Source: Lachnospiraceae bacterium (GTDB lineage Bacteria; Bacillota; Clostridia; Lachnospirales; Lachnospiraceae). Taken from it: a stretch of DNA of 64,000 nt. The DNA lies in contig JAGBNK010000036.1 of assembly GCA_017634455.1 (NCBI GenBank), positions 1-64,000 on the forward strand. The letters run 5' to 3'. Of this stretch, positions 17,544 to 26,305 are shown piece after piece (the first letter of the stretch is position 1; every line of letters begins with the position of its first letter). Made by a program: the position numbers and the translations under genes. Under the pieces are notes generated by a model that ran no database searches, was not told the origin of the DNA, and saw only the letters and a program-made list of their open reading frames with translations.

Positions 17544-17571
17544 TTGAGTTTTTCTGCCAATAGTGTAAAAT
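17544..17571 (+). promoter_or_regulatory. putative promoter of the pil operon
   Basis: TTGAGT (17544-17549), a 16-base spacer and TAAAAT (17566-17571) lie 63 bases before pilB. It is the best sigma-A-like site in the gap after rho, where no terminator is obvious. Confidence 0.45.
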
Positions 17572-17633
17572 AATATATATAAAGAACATAGTGTGCCGGT
17601 GAGGGCAGTGTATGATCAAAAGGGGATTATGAT

Positions 17634-19349
17634 ATGGCAGGATACAGGAGACTTGGTGAATTACTAATAGCAGCTGGTACAATTAATGAAGAACAATTGA
17701 ATCGCGCTCTAGAAATTCAGAAGGAAACCAAAGATCGTTTAGGAACAGTATTAATAGAGCATAATATTATCACAGAGGATCAGCTCATTGAATCTCTACA
17801 GATGCAGTTGGGTATTGAATATATCGATCTGACTCAGGTGAAGATTCCTATTGAGCTCGCTTCAGCTGTGCCAAAGACTATCGCCAAACAATATGGCGTA
17901 GTTCCGGTACAGATAGTGCGAGATGAAATCTATCTCGCCATGAGCGATCCTCTGAATTTTTATGCCATTGAGGAAGTTAAGAAGTCAGCCCGCAAGAAGG
18001 TTGTACCTATGGTTGCCAGATCTTCTTCAGTGGAATATGCAATCCAGGTATTGTATGGAAATGAGGGTGCTGCCAAGGCTATCGAAGAGATGAAGATGGA
18101 GTCTGCAGCGTCGGCAAATGGTGACAGTGTAACACCGGCTACAGCATTTACCACCAATGTCATTGGTGATGATTCTGTATCCAATGCACCTACTATTAGA
18201 TTGGTTAACTCCATCATTGAGCGTGCTGTTGATGAGAGAGCCAGTGATATACATATTGAGCCTAGAGAAGAAGACTTATATGTACGTATGAGAATTGATG
18301 GACTTATGAGAGAGATTCTCACAGTGCCAAAGGATTTACAGAATTCTGTTATTTCCCGTATCAAAGTTATATCAGGACTTGATATTTCAGAGAAGCGTGT
18401 ACCACAGGATGGTCGTTTCAATGTACATGTGAGAGGTAAGGACATCGACCTTCGTGTATCTACTTTGCCTACAGTATACGGTGAGAAAATAGTTGCCAGA
18501 CTTCTTGATAAGTCCGATGGACGAGTAACCAAGGAAAAGGTTGGACTTACTGGTCGCGACGAAGAAATATTTGACAAGATGATGAAATGGCATTCAGGAG
18601 TTATCCTCCTGGTTGGACCTACCGGTTCTGGTAAGACAACTACAATGTATGCCATGATAAATGAATTGAATAAACCGGAAGTTAATCTAGTTACACTTGA
18701 AGATCCTGTTGAGTACAATGTTGACGGTGTCAATCAGGTGCAGATTAATGAGAAGACAGGAATGACATTTGCCGCTGGTCTTAGAGCAATACTTCGACAG
18801 GATCCGGATATTGTAGCAGTGGGAGAGATTCGTGATGGCGAGACTGCTGAGATTGCCATGCGTGCCGCTATTACCGGTCGTCTTGTATTATCTACAATTC
18901 ATACCAATGATGCAGTTGGTACTATTGAGAGATTACAGGATATTGGAGTGGAGCCTTATCTTACAGCTTCGGCTTTGAGAGGTATCATTTCACAGAGATT
19001 GGTTCGTAGAATATGTCCACATTGCAAGACTGCTTATGATCCTTCTATTGAGGAGTTGGAGGATTTGCGCCTGCCAAAGAGACCAGGTATGAAATTCTAT
19101 CGTGGAACAGGTTGTCCTGAGTGTTTCAATACAGGTTACAGAGGCAGAGCTGCCATATTTGAGATGCTTCCTATGAATCAGGCTGTTCGTGAGATGATTT
19201 CTGAGAAGGAGCGTCGTTCTGTTATTGAAGAGAAATTGAAGTCAGCAGATAGCGGTTTCGTATCTATGCGTGAAAATGCTATCCGCATGATGTTAGAGGG
19301 CGTAACCACAGTTGAAGAAGTAATGCGTGTTACAAATGAGGAGGATTAA
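17634..19349 (+). CDS. pilB: type IV pilus extension ATPase with MshEN domain
   Basis: This hexameric cytoplasmic ATPase powers pilin polymerisation. It has 571 residues, a normal PilB/GspE length. The N-terminus carries two MshEN-type motifs: RLGELLIAAG...QLNRALEIQ from residue 6 and RLGTVLIEHN...QLIESLQMQ from residue 35. In MshE-like ATPases these bind cyclic-di-GMP. The ATPase core has Walker A GPTGSGKTT near 328, an Asp-box TLEDPVEY, Walker B (VAVGEIRDGETAE) and the His box STIHTND. A tetracysteine zinc site (CPHC near 461, CPEC near 492) is characteristic of PilB. ATG 17634 follows AAGGGG. It is the first gene of a seven-gene operon. Confidence 0.96.
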   Translation: MAGYRRLGELLIAAGTINEEQLNRALEIQKETKDRLGTVLIEHNIITEDQLIESLQMQLGIEYIDLTQVKIPIELASAVPKTIAKQYGVVPVQIVRDEIYLAMSDPLNFYAIEEVKKSARKKVVPMVARSSSVEYAIQVLYGNEGAAKAIEEMKMESAASANGDSVTPATAFTTNVIGDDSVSNAPTIRLVNSIIERAVDERASDIHIEPREEDLYVRMRIDGLMREILTVPKDLQNSVISRIKVISGLDISEKRVPQDGRFNVHVRGKDIDLRVSTLPTVYGEKIVARLLDKSDGRVTKEKVGLTGRDEEIFDKMMKWHSGVILLVGPTGSGKTTTMYAMINELNKPEVNLVTLEDPVEYNVDGVNQVQINEKTGMTFAAGLRAILRQDPDIVAVGEIRDGETAEIAMRAAITGRLVLSTIHTNDAVGTIERLQDIGVEPYLTASALRGIISQRLVRRICPHCKTAYDPSIEELEDLRLPKRPGMKFYRGTGCPECFNTGYRGRAAIFEMLPMNQAVREMISEKERRSVIEEKLKSADSGFVSMRENAIRMMLEGVTTVEEVMRVTNEED

Positions 19350-19352
19350 GTT

Positions 19353-20402
19353 ATGATGACAGTTGATGAGCTTGTGGCCAAGGCAAAACAGGATGGCGCA
19401 TCAGATATCCATCTTATTGCTGGCTTGCCACCTAAGTATAGAGTTAGTGGTGGTCTGGAAAATATGTCTGAGGAGATTATCTCAGCTGATGATGCTTTAT
19501 CATATGCCAGAGCCTTGGCAGGTGAAGTTGGATTTACCACATTGATGAAAGTGGGAGAGCTGGATTCAGCAGGTACATTTGCCGGCAACCGTTGCCGTAT
19601 TCACATTTTCAAACAGCAGGGAATTCCATCTGTGGCACTTAGATTGCTCAGTGAAAAGATTCCTGATTTGGAAACACTTGGATTGCCACCAGCAGTTTTG
19701 GATTTGGTGAATTTACATAAGGGAATCGTCCTTGTAACAGGAGAGACCGGCTCTGGTAAATCAACAACTCTTGCAGCTTTAATTGACAAGATTAACCATA
19801 CTCATAAGAGTCATATAGTCACATTGGAAGATCCGGTTGAATACATTTACAAGCCAGATTTATGTGCTATTAACCAGCGTGAGGTTGGCAAAGATACAGC
19901 GAGTTTCTCAGAGGGACTTAGAGCTTCCCTTCGTGAGGATCCAAATGTAATCCTTATTGGTGAAATGCGTGACAAGGATACAATTGAGACAGCTATTACA
20001 GCAGCTGAGACTGGACATTTGGTATTCGGTACACTTCATACAGGAAGTGCAGCTGATTCCATTGACAGAATGGTACAGGTATTCCCTGACGGAGCACAGA
20101 ATCAGATTCGTCTGCAGCTATCTACATGTTTACAGGCGGTAATCACTCAGCAGCTTCTGCCAAAGGTAGGTGGCGGTAGAGCTCTTGGTGCAGAATTCAT
20201 GCCGGTTACAGATGCTATTAGAAATCTTATCCGTTCGGGCAACACACCTCAGATTGCCAATGCAGTAGCTACTTCTGCAGCAATCGGAGGACAGACAATG
20301 GATCAGGCTTTGGTTCAGCTGGTGAAGAAGGGACTTATCACCAGAGATACAGCCAAATCATATGCCAAGGATCCAACATTTATTAACAAATATGCATTGT
20401 AG
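19353..20402 (+). CDS. pilT: type IV pilus retraction ATPase
   Basis: The product has 349 residues, the usual PilT length. It disassembles pili and so drives twitching, DNA uptake or surface sensing. It shows Walker A GETGSGKST near 130, the Asp box TLEDPVEYIY, Walker B (ILIGEMRDKDT), the His box FGTLHTG and the PilT-specific C-terminal AIRNLIRSG near 287. There is no tetracysteine site, which separates it from PilB. It starts three bases after the pilB stop with GAGGAGG upstream. Its presence predicts dynamic, retractable pili in this Gram-positive. Confidence 0.96.
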   Translation: MMTVDELVAKAKQDGASDIHLIAGLPPKYRVSGGLENMSEEIISADDALSYARALAGEVGFTTLMKVGELDSAGTFAGNRCRIHIFKQQGIPSVALRLLSEKIPDLETLGLPPAVLDLVNLHKGIVLVTGETGSGKSTTLAALIDKINHTHKSHIVTLEDPVEYIYKPDLCAINQREVGKDTASFSEGLRASLREDPNVILIGEMRDKDTIETAITAAETGHLVFGTLHTGSAADSIDRMVQVFPDGAQNQIRLQLSTCLQAVITQQLLPKVGGGRALGAEFMPVTDAIRNLIRSGNTPQIANAVATSAAIGGQTMDQALVQLVKKGLITRDTAKSYAKDPTFINKYAL

Positions 20403-20433
20403 TATGTGAGAGTTATAAAAAGGAGAGAGAGCT

Positions 20434-21648
20434 GTGATTACATATAAGTATTCCGCAATTTCCAAAGACGGTGCCAAGGTCAAGGGTGTAATCGAAGGTT
20501 ACAACGAGATGGATGCCATTGACCGTATCAAAGCTGACTGTGATGTGGTTTTGAAAGTGACACCAATGGAGGAAAACCGTGAGAGCTTCCTTACCATGGA
20601 GATTGGTGGCAACAAATTGAATAACAAAGAGTTCACGGTTATGTGTTCTCAATTTGCAATTATATTGAAGTCTGGAATACCAATTGCAAGAGCGGTAAAT
20701 CTGGTCTATGAGAAGACTACTGACAAGCCTCTGAAGAAGCTTCTGAAGAAAGTGGCTACAGATGTAGAAGGTGGTCGTTCATTGGCAGCCAGCTTCGAGG
20801 AAAATGGAGCAAACTTCCTTCCACCAACATTTATCGAATCCATAAGAGCTGGTGAGGAATCAGGAAATCTGGATACTGCTTTTGAATCCATGTATGAGCA
20901 TTTCGACAAGCAGACCAAGATTGGCGCCAAGGTCAAGGGCGCTCTTATGTATCCGGCCTTCGTATTGGTATTGGGAATTGTGGTTATCATCGTCATGATG
21001 GTCAAGGTTATTCCAACATTTATAGAAATATTTGACGGATTGGACGCAGAGCTTCCGGCAATTACAGTTTCACTGATTGTACTATCCAATTTCTTCCAGA
21101 AATACTGGGGATTACTTCTTGGAATTGCAATTGTGGCATTTTTGGCATACAAGATTTATGGCAATACAGAGGAAGGTCGAATCAAGATTGCCAAAGCAGG
21201 CTTATCAATTCCTGTTTTGGGAAATATTCAGACACTCAACGCCGCATCTCAATTTGCCAACACATTGGTAATTATGATTGAGGCAGGACTTCCACTTACC
21301 AAGGCTGTAAGCATTACCGCCAAGGCCATGGACAACTATTACATTTCACAGGAAGTGGGCAAGATGACTGGACAGATTGAGGAAGGTCGTACACTTGGTG
21401 ATGCCATGAGAGACAGTGGTTGCATGCCGGATATTTTGACAGACATGACTGCGGTTGGTGAGGAGTCAGGTGAATTGTCTGAGACTCTCTCGACTATTGC
21501 AGAGTACTATGATGCAGAACTTGCTACAGCTATCAGCGAGGCCTTGGCCAAGTTGGAGCCGGCTATACTGGTTGTAATTGCAGCCTTTGCCGGATATGTA
21601 GTAATCGCAATTTACATTGCAATGTTTAGCATGTATGGAGCGATGTAA
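20434..21648 (+). CDS. pilC: type IV pilus inner-membrane platform protein
   Basis: PilC couples the ATPases to pilin insertion in the cytoplasmic membrane. The product has 404 residues with two repeated T2SF domains (about 65-190 and 270-395). Each is followed by hydrophobic segments (near 170-190, 220-240 and the C-terminus). Motifs such as FCSQFAIILKSG-like (MCSQFAIILKSGIPI) and the repeated GEESG (ESIRAGEESGNLD, MTAVGEESGELS) are typical. The start is GTG 20434 after AGGAGAG. Confidence 0.95.
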   Translation: MITYKYSAISKDGAKVKGVIEGYNEMDAIDRIKADCDVVLKVTPMEENRESFLTMEIGGNKLNNKEFTVMCSQFAIILKSGIPIARAVNLVYEKTTDKPLKKLLKKVATDVEGGRSLAASFEENGANFLPPTFIESIRAGEESGNLDTAFESMYEHFDKQTKIGAKVKGALMYPAFVLVLGIVVIIVMMVKVIPTFIEIFDGLDAELPAITVSLIVLSNFFQKYWGLLLGIAIVAFLAYKIYGNTEEGRIKIAKAGLSIPVLGNIQTLNAASQFANTLVIMIEAGLPLTKAVSITAKAMDNYYISQEVGKMTGQIEEGRTLGDAMRDSGCMPDILTDMTAVGEESGELSETLSTIAEYYDAELATAISEALAKLEPAILVVIAAFAGYVVIAIYIAMFSMYGAM

Positions 21649-21649
21649 G

Positions 21650-22438
21650 ATGGTACTTTTTGAATTAAGCGAATTAGAAACCTGGATGGTTGCATACTTT
21701 GTGATTTTGGCTTTTATTTTAGGCACTGTATTTGGATCATTTCTCAATTGTGCAGCATGGCGAATAGCTCATAATATGAGCTTCGTAAAGGGACATAGCA
21801 TATGCCCTAACTGCCAGCACGAATTAGGTGCTTTGGATTTGATTCCAATTGTAAGCTATGTGGCATCCAGAGGTAGATGTAGATATTGTAAAGAACCTAT
21901 TTCTATCAGATATCCTATAACAGAAGTGCTCTTTGGCATAATCAGCGTGGTTATGCTGGTGAAGGACGGAGTGTCAGTATTGTACTTGCGAGATTTTGTA
22001 TTTGCATGCTGTCTGTTCTGTCTGAGTCTGGTGGATTTAGAAATATATGAAATTCCAAATGGCACACTTATTGTAGCAATCATTGCATGGGTATTAAGCC
22101 TACCATTTATTAATGTCGATATAAATTATATAGTAATACATGTAGGCGCAGCCTTTGGTTTTGCTATTGCATTTCTGGTACTGTCACTGGTGATGGATAA
22201 AATGCTTGGCAAAGATACCCTGGGGGGCGGAGATATTAAATTATTCTTTGTAGTAGGCCTGTATTTAGGACTTGTGGCTGGTATGTTTACAGTGATTCTG
22301 GCTGCAGTTGTGGCTTTGGTATTTGCGAGAGGTAGAGAGAGAATTCCATTTGGACCATTTATATCAATAGCGGCATGGGTGATGCTAATATTTGGTAATC
22401 CTTTGGTTCAGTGGTATTTAGAGATGATACAAATATAA
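21650..22438 (+). CDS. pilD: type IV prepilin peptidase / methyltransferase
   Basis: This membrane aspartyl protease removes prepilin leaders and N-methylates the new terminus. The product has 262 residues from ATG 21650, one base after the pilC stop; GGAG at 21637-21640 sets this start. The N-terminal zinc-binding methylase region has CPNC (near 47) and CRYC (near 72). The catalytic aspartates lie in LVDLEIYEIPN (near 125) and LGGGDIKL (near 192). About seven hydrophobic segments are present. It is the only prepilin peptidase in the window and should process all five pilin-like proteins at 28.4-39 kb. Confidence 0.95.
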   Translation: MVLFELSELETWMVAYFVILAFILGTVFGSFLNCAAWRIAHNMSFVKGHSICPNCQHELGALDLIPIVSYVASRGRCRYCKEPISIRYPITEVLFGIISVVMLVKDGVSVLYLRDFVFACCLFCLSLVDLEIYEIPNGTLIVAIIAWVLSLPFINVDINYIVIHVGAAFGFAIAFLVLSLVMDKMLGKDTLGGGDIKLFFVVGLYLGLVAGMFTVILAAVVALVFARGRERIPFGPFISIAAWVMLIFGNPLVQWYLEMIQI

Positions 22439-22453
22439 TATTGAGGAATTGTT

Positions 22454-23437
22454 ATGGCAAATGTATTAGGAATTGATATCGGACATGATCGATTGAAAAT
22501 GGTTCTGGTATCAGGAGGAAAAATCAAAAAAACAGTGGTTGTTGAGACACCGGAAAATCTCTTAAAGGATGGAATCATTGTATCTCAGGAGACAATGGGA
22601 GAATTCATCCGTGAGACCATGAAGGAGAATGGCATCTCAGCATCTAAGGCGGCTATTGTACTGAATGGTGAGCGTGTATATGTGAGAAATGTTACTATGC
22701 CACTCATGAATGCAGATCAGTTGCTATATAATCTACCTTATGAATTCCGTGATTATATCACAGAGGAATTAAAGGATTATATGTTTGATTATGCAATGCG
22801 TGCTGTAGATGAAGAGGAAAATACAATGGATGTATTGGCAGCAGCAGTGCCAAAGGCTCTCATAGATGATGTGAGAGCGGTGCTTCGCAAGGCTGGCTTG
22901 AAGCTGGTAAAGGCTGCACCTATTTTGTCATCATACAGAGCACTCATTAGAGATTATGAGAAGACACATCCAACCAGAGATTATCTCCTGCTGAATTTGG
23001 GATATAGATCAATTCGTGTGGATGTATTCCATGGAGAGGAGTATCTGGCGACACATGTTCTTGATATAGGTTTGAGAAATGTTGATACTGTATTGGCTGA
23101 GTCTATGGGGGTTGATGAGCATATAGCTCATACATATTTGCTCACAAATCACAAGGATTGTCAGAATAGCATGGAATGCAAGAATGCATTTACCAATATA
23201 TCAGTTGAGCTGATGCGTACTATGAATTTCTTGAGATATAGTATGCAGGACAACGACTTGGATGAGATATGGGTATGCGGCGGTGGAGCCAATATACCAA
23301 ACTTACGAGATGCAATTGCTGAACATTTGGAAGCTCCAGTTTATTCTGCTTGGGAGAAGTTCTGCGGAGCTGATCACAGCAGACAGCAGGAAGGGGATTC
23401 AATACTACAGACAGTTGGAATTTTGAAAGATTTGTAG
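22454..23437 (+). CDS. pilM: PilM actin-like pilus assembly ATPase
   Basis: The product is a 327-residue cytoplasmic protein with the actin/FtsA-like fold. The phosphate-1 motif GIDIGHDRLKMV lies at residues 6-17, LLNLGYRSIRVDV near 185 and the adenosine motif CGGGANIPNL near 277. In known pili PilM binds the cytoplasmic tail of PilN and connects to PilB. It lies directly before pilN and pilO, as expected. Confidence 0.9.
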   Translation: MANVLGIDIGHDRLKMVLVSGGKIKKTVVVETPENLLKDGIIVSQETMGEFIRETMKENGISASKAAIVLNGERVYVRNVTMPLMNADQLLYNLPYEFRDYITEELKDYMFDYAMRAVDEEENTMDVLAAAVPKALIDDVRAVLRKAGLKLVKAAPILSSYRALIRDYEKTHPTRDYLLLNLGYRSIRVDVFHGEEYLATHVLDIGLRNVDTVLAESMGVDEHIAHTYLLTNHKDCQNSMECKNAFTNISVELMRTMNFLRYSMQDNDLDEIWVCGGGANIPNLRDAIAEHLEAPVYSAWEKFCGADHSRQQEGDSILQTVGILKDL

Positions 23438-23438
23438 G

Positions 23439-24113
23439 ATGGTTGTTATGGAAAAGATAAGTAGAAGAAAAGAAAATGTTTTAAACAAAATCAAACCGAG
23501 CTATCCAACTAAGGACAAAATCAATTTCGCTGAGATTGATATAACTCCAATGAAGATAGAGGTTATGGCTCCTGCTATTGTAGCTATTATTATAGTAGCC
23601 TGTCTTCTGTCGAAGTTTTTGGTTGTGGATCGATTGATTGCATACAATAAGCAGGCAGCTGAAGTTGCATCTATGGAAAACGAGCTTCAGGCGGCTTATG
23701 ACAAGATTGATTCTTATAGCGATATGGAAGAGAAATATGCTCATTATACATATTCTGGAATGACACCTGATGAGATGGCTCTGCAGGATAGAGTGGCAGT
23801 TGTGGAACTGATTAATAAATATATCCTGACCAAGGCTGAGGTTGGAGCATGGACTATCACAGGAAATGAGGTAAATATTCCAATTACAGGAGTATCTTTC
23901 CAGGAGGTTGGCGCTATTGCAGCAGAACTTGAAAAGGATGATATGGTAGACCACTGTGAAGTTGTTGCTGCTACAACCAATGACAATGGAACGGTATATA
24001 ATTCTAGTTCATCAACCGTCACAGCTGTAAATGGTGTGGGTGGAGCAACCGCTCAGGTTACTATTTATCTCAATGATGTTGGAGAAGAAACTACAGAAAG
24101 TGAGGGCGAGTAA
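23439..24113 (+). CDS. pilN: PilN-like pilus alignment protein
   Basis: The product has 224 residues. A basic cytoplasmic N-terminus contains INFAEIDITPMKI, a good candidate for the short PilM-binding segment. It is followed by one membrane helix (about 48-66), a coiled coil (about 67-105) and an extracytoplasmic alpha/beta domain. The position between pilM and pilO and this topology identify it as PilN; sequence likeness alone is weak. An ATG at 23448 is an alternative start. Confidence 0.82.
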   Translation: MVVMEKISRRKENVLNKIKPSYPTKDKINFAEIDITPMKIEVMAPAIVAIIIVACLLSKFLVVDRLIAYNKQAAEVASMENELQAAYDKIDSYSDMEEKYAHYTYSGMTPDEMALQDRVAVVELINKYILTKAEVGAWTITGNEVNIPITGVSFQEVGAIAAELEKDDMVDHCEVVAATTNDNGTVYNSSSSTVTAVNGVGGATAQVTIYLNDVGEETTESEGE

Positions 24114-24737
24114 ATGAAATTTTTGAGTAGAGATTTTACACAAAAAGAGAGAATATTACTGATAGTCCTTGCAGTGCTTCTGTTGGTAGTATTTTATTAT
24201 TATGTAGTTGATATACCACTTAGAGACCAGCAGGCAGAGCTTGAGTCACGCAAATCATCTGTGGAGGCTGAGCTTACAATAGCCAATGCCAAAGTGGAAG
24301 AGTACGAGAAGATGGCCAAAGATTTGAAGAAAATGGACGGCGATGCATCCAAGATGGAGAGCTACAACAACCGTACCAATGAAATCAATTTCCTAAATGA
24401 TTTGTTGGCAAATACATCTTCTTACTCAATTAACTTCGAGCCTGTAACAGTTGACAAGAATCAGGTTCGCAGAGAATTCCAGCTGGCTTATACCTGTGGC
24501 AGTTATGATGAGGCTATTACTATTTTAGAGAAGTTGTCTAATTGCAAGTATAGATGCCTCATTACTGATGTAGGCTGCGCTTCGGTAAATACTAATACAG
24601 CTATTACAGGTGCGGTAAATGTAACTGTAAATGCTACATTCTATGAGACTCTTGTTGGCAAGACTACAGATGCAGGTTTGCCTGAAGTCGAGGAACAGGT
24701 AACTGACGAAGCTTTGGATGAAGCCGCACAGCAGTAG
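24114..24737 (+). CDS. pilO: PilO-like pilus alignment protein
   Basis: The product has 207 residues: a short cytoplasmic N-terminus, a single membrane helix (about 14-32), a coiled coil (about 35-75) and a small ferredoxin-like extracytoplasmic domain. The acidic C-terminus ends DEALDEAAQQ. It starts immediately after pilN and is the last gene of the operon. PilN and PilO normally form a dimer. The 3' end is copied downstream as two decayed 34-base repeats. Confidence 0.82.
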   Translation: MKFLSRDFTQKERILLIVLAVLLLVVFYYYVVDIPLRDQQAELESRKSSVEAELTIANAKVEEYEKMAKDLKKMDGDASKMESYNNRTNEINFLNDLLANTSSYSINFEPVTVDKNQVRREFQLAYTCGSYDEAITILEKLSNCKYRCLITDVGCASVNTNTAITGAVNVTVNATFYETLVGKTTDAGLPEVEEQVTDEALDEAAQQ

Positions 24738-24811
24738 ATGATAAGCTGTGGATGAAGCTGCATAGAAGTAGATGATAAGCTTTGAATAAAGCTGCACAAC
24801 AGCATGTTAAC
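24716..24811 (+). repeat. 34-bp tandem triplication of the pilO 3' end
   Basis: Units beginning GGATGAAGCC, GGATGAAGCT and GAATAAAGCT start at 24716, 24750 and 24784, exactly 34 bases apart. The first contains the pilO stop codon and the last two are non-coding and diverged. It looks like replication slippage. Confidence 0.7.
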
Positions 24812-24853
24812 AGTAGTTGTTGGCTGAGCATTGATAGTGATATGAAAGATTGC

Positions 24854-24877
24854 GCCCTCCTTCTAGGAGGGCTTTTT
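24854..24877 (+). terminator. pil operon terminator
   Basis: GCCCTCCT and AGGAGGGC form a perfect 8-bp stem with a TCT loop, followed by TTTTT. Confidence 0.93.
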
Positions 24878-24907
24878 CATAGGCGATAGTAGATAGAGGA
24901 TGACAGT

Positions 24908-25000
24908 TTGGAAGAAATTTTAAAGGAAAACTTGAAAGAAAGCTTGAGATTTTTAAAATTAGCTGAATTGGAAAGAATTAAATTGTCAAAGAAAGATTGA
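24908..25000 (+). CDS. possible 30-residue peptide
   Basis: A TTG start lies seven bases after GAGGA (24896-24900) and opens a 30-codon frame of Lys/Glu/Leu-rich, amphipathic-helix character (EEILKENLKESLRFLKLAEL). It lies alone between the pil terminator and sfsA. It could be a chance ORF in A-rich DNA. Confidence 0.15.
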   Translation: MEEILKENLKESLRFLKLAELERIKLSKKD

Positions 25001-25100
25001 TAACTTATTAGTGAGCTGAATGGGCGATGAATAAAAGAGCAATGAATAATTGAAAACTTTTATGTGAGCTAAATGAGTGAAGAAAGAGAGATTTGATTGA

Positions 25101-25784
25101 ATGAGATACTCTAACATTTATAAAGGTAAGTTTATACGCAGGCCAAATCGATTTATCGCAGAGGTGGAGATAGATGGCGAAGTGGAAGTGGTACATGTGA
25201 AGAATACGGGTCGCTGTAAAGAGCTACTGATTCCTGGATGTGAGGTATGGCTTACAGCGCCTGGAAATCCCAATCGCAAGACTAAATACGATCTGGTGGC
25301 TGTCCGTAAAAACACTGGGGTTCTATTCAATATAGATAGTCAGGCTCCTAATAAAGTTGTAAAGGAATGGTTGGAAACACAGGACTATGATGTGATTAAG
25401 CCAGAGTATACTTACGGCAAATCTCGAATAGATTTCTATATGGAGAGAACTGATTCTCAAGGAGTGCTTCATAAGCATCTCATGGAAGTGAAGGGCTGTA
25501 CTCTTGAGATAGATGGCATGGGATATTTCCCTGATGCTCCAACTGAGCGAGGTGTGAAGCATATCAGAGAATTGATTCAGGCGAAGCAGGATGGATATGA
25601 TGTAACACTGGCATTCGTTATTCAGATGGATGGAGTGATAGAGGTGAAGCCTCATGTAGCAACTCATCCAGAATTTGGTGTCGCATGGAATGATGCGATA
25701 GAAGCGGGAGTCGAGATACTGTTTCTGCCATGTCATGTCGAACCGGAAGGGTTTGAGATTATAGGGGATTGGGCACGGCGCTAG
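25101..25784 (+). CDS. sfsA: SfsA family protein
   Basis: The product has 227 residues, the normal SfsA length. It shows an N-terminal OB-like region (FIRRPNRFIAEVEIDGE with HVKNTGRC) and a nuclease-like core with SRIDFYM and LMEVKGCTL near residues 108-135. It also has FPDAPTERGVKH. The family was named for sugar fermentation stimulation in E. coli; DNA binding and nuclease activity are proposed but the role is unsettled. It is a single gene in the accessory interval between the two pilus operons. Confidence 0.93.
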   Translation: MRYSNIYKGKFIRRPNRFIAEVEIDGEVEVVHVKNTGRCKELLIPGCEVWLTAPGNPNRKTKYDLVAVRKNTGVLFNIDSQAPNKVVKEWLETQDYDVIKPEYTYGKSRIDFYMERTDSQGVLHKHLMEVKGCTLEIDGMGYFPDAPTERGVKHIRELIQAKQDGYDVTLAFVIQMDGVIEVKPHVATHPEFGVAWNDAIEAGVEILFLPCHVEPEGFEIIGDWARR

Positions 25785-25811
25785 ATACAGAGGTTTTTCT
25801 TGATTTTTATA

Positions 25812-26140
25812 ATAATGTCTGCATCTATGCGTCAACCTCTGCTTGATATGCGGTGGTTTTAGAAGAAACAATTCATTATGTCCGTATTTGCTGGCAAGGT
25901 TTGACTCAGAGGGCGGATATAATTAATGAAATAAGTCGTTTTGTCCGTAGCTGTAAGCGTGATGTGAATCTGGATACAGATGTTTTTCTGGATTATCTTG
26001 ATTATGTCCGTACTTATGCGATTGCCCTTGCTTGAAGGACGGTGGTTTTAGAAGAAACAATTCATTTTATCCGTATTAGTTGGCTATGGTACATTTTAAA
26101 GTACGGCTGTAATTGATGGAATGAATAATTATATCTGCAC
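25812..26140. repeat. palindromic dispersed repeats, second cluster
   Basis: A block at about 25812-25888 recurs at about 26001-26077 (189-base offset), sharing CGGTGGTTTTAGAAGAAAC then AATTCATT and TCCGTATT. Ends pair as inverted repeats: TTCATTA..TCCG (from 25872) with CGGATAT..TAATGAA (to 25930), and ATTCATTTTATCCGTA (from 26060) with TACGGCTGTAAT..GAATGAAT (to 26127). Shared words with the 6.8-7.4 kb array place both in one family. The gap 25785-26160 contains no convincing gene. Confidence 0.65.
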
Positions 26141-26160
26141 CTATAGGCTATTGACTGCTT

Positions 26161-26274
26161 GAACGGGGATTTGCGCAGTATTCGGCAATAAATGAACGGG
26201 GATTTGCGTAGTATTTGGCGATAAACGAACGGGGATTTGCGTATAAATTCGGTTTACATGAACGGGGATTTGCG
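26161..26274 (+). repeat. 33-bp direct repeat array (four GAACGGGGATTTGCG cores)
   Basis: The 15-base core GAACGGGGATTTGCG occurs without a mismatch at 26161, 26194, 26227 and 26260, exactly 33 bases (about three helical turns) apart. The last core lies inside the promoter spacer of the ATPase gene. The 18 bases between cores are similar in the first two intervals and diverge later. This looks like a regulator-binding array. Confidence 0.8.
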
Positions 26275-26281
26275 TTATACT
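26253..26281 (+). promoter_or_regulatory. promoter of the ATPase gene, overlapped by repeat core 4
   Basis: TTTACA (26253-26258), a 17-base spacer and TATACT (26276-26281). The fourth 15-base repeat core (26260-26274) fills the spacer almost exactly, so anything bound there would directly block or reshape the promoter. Confidence 0.65.
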
Positions 26282-26305
26282 CGAGTTAGAAAGGAAGCTG
26301 AATGT

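Noticed and set aside
17960..18733. 257-codon open frame on the minus strand inside pilB
   Set aside because: It is a shadow of a strongly conserved gene, with Ser-rich composition and no start context; many similar antisense frames occur opposite nifJ, rho and addA.
26161..26274. 33-bp array considered as a mini CRISPR
   Set aside because: The 15-base core is too short, the intervals are partly alike, and the array overlaps a promoter; a binding-site array fits better.
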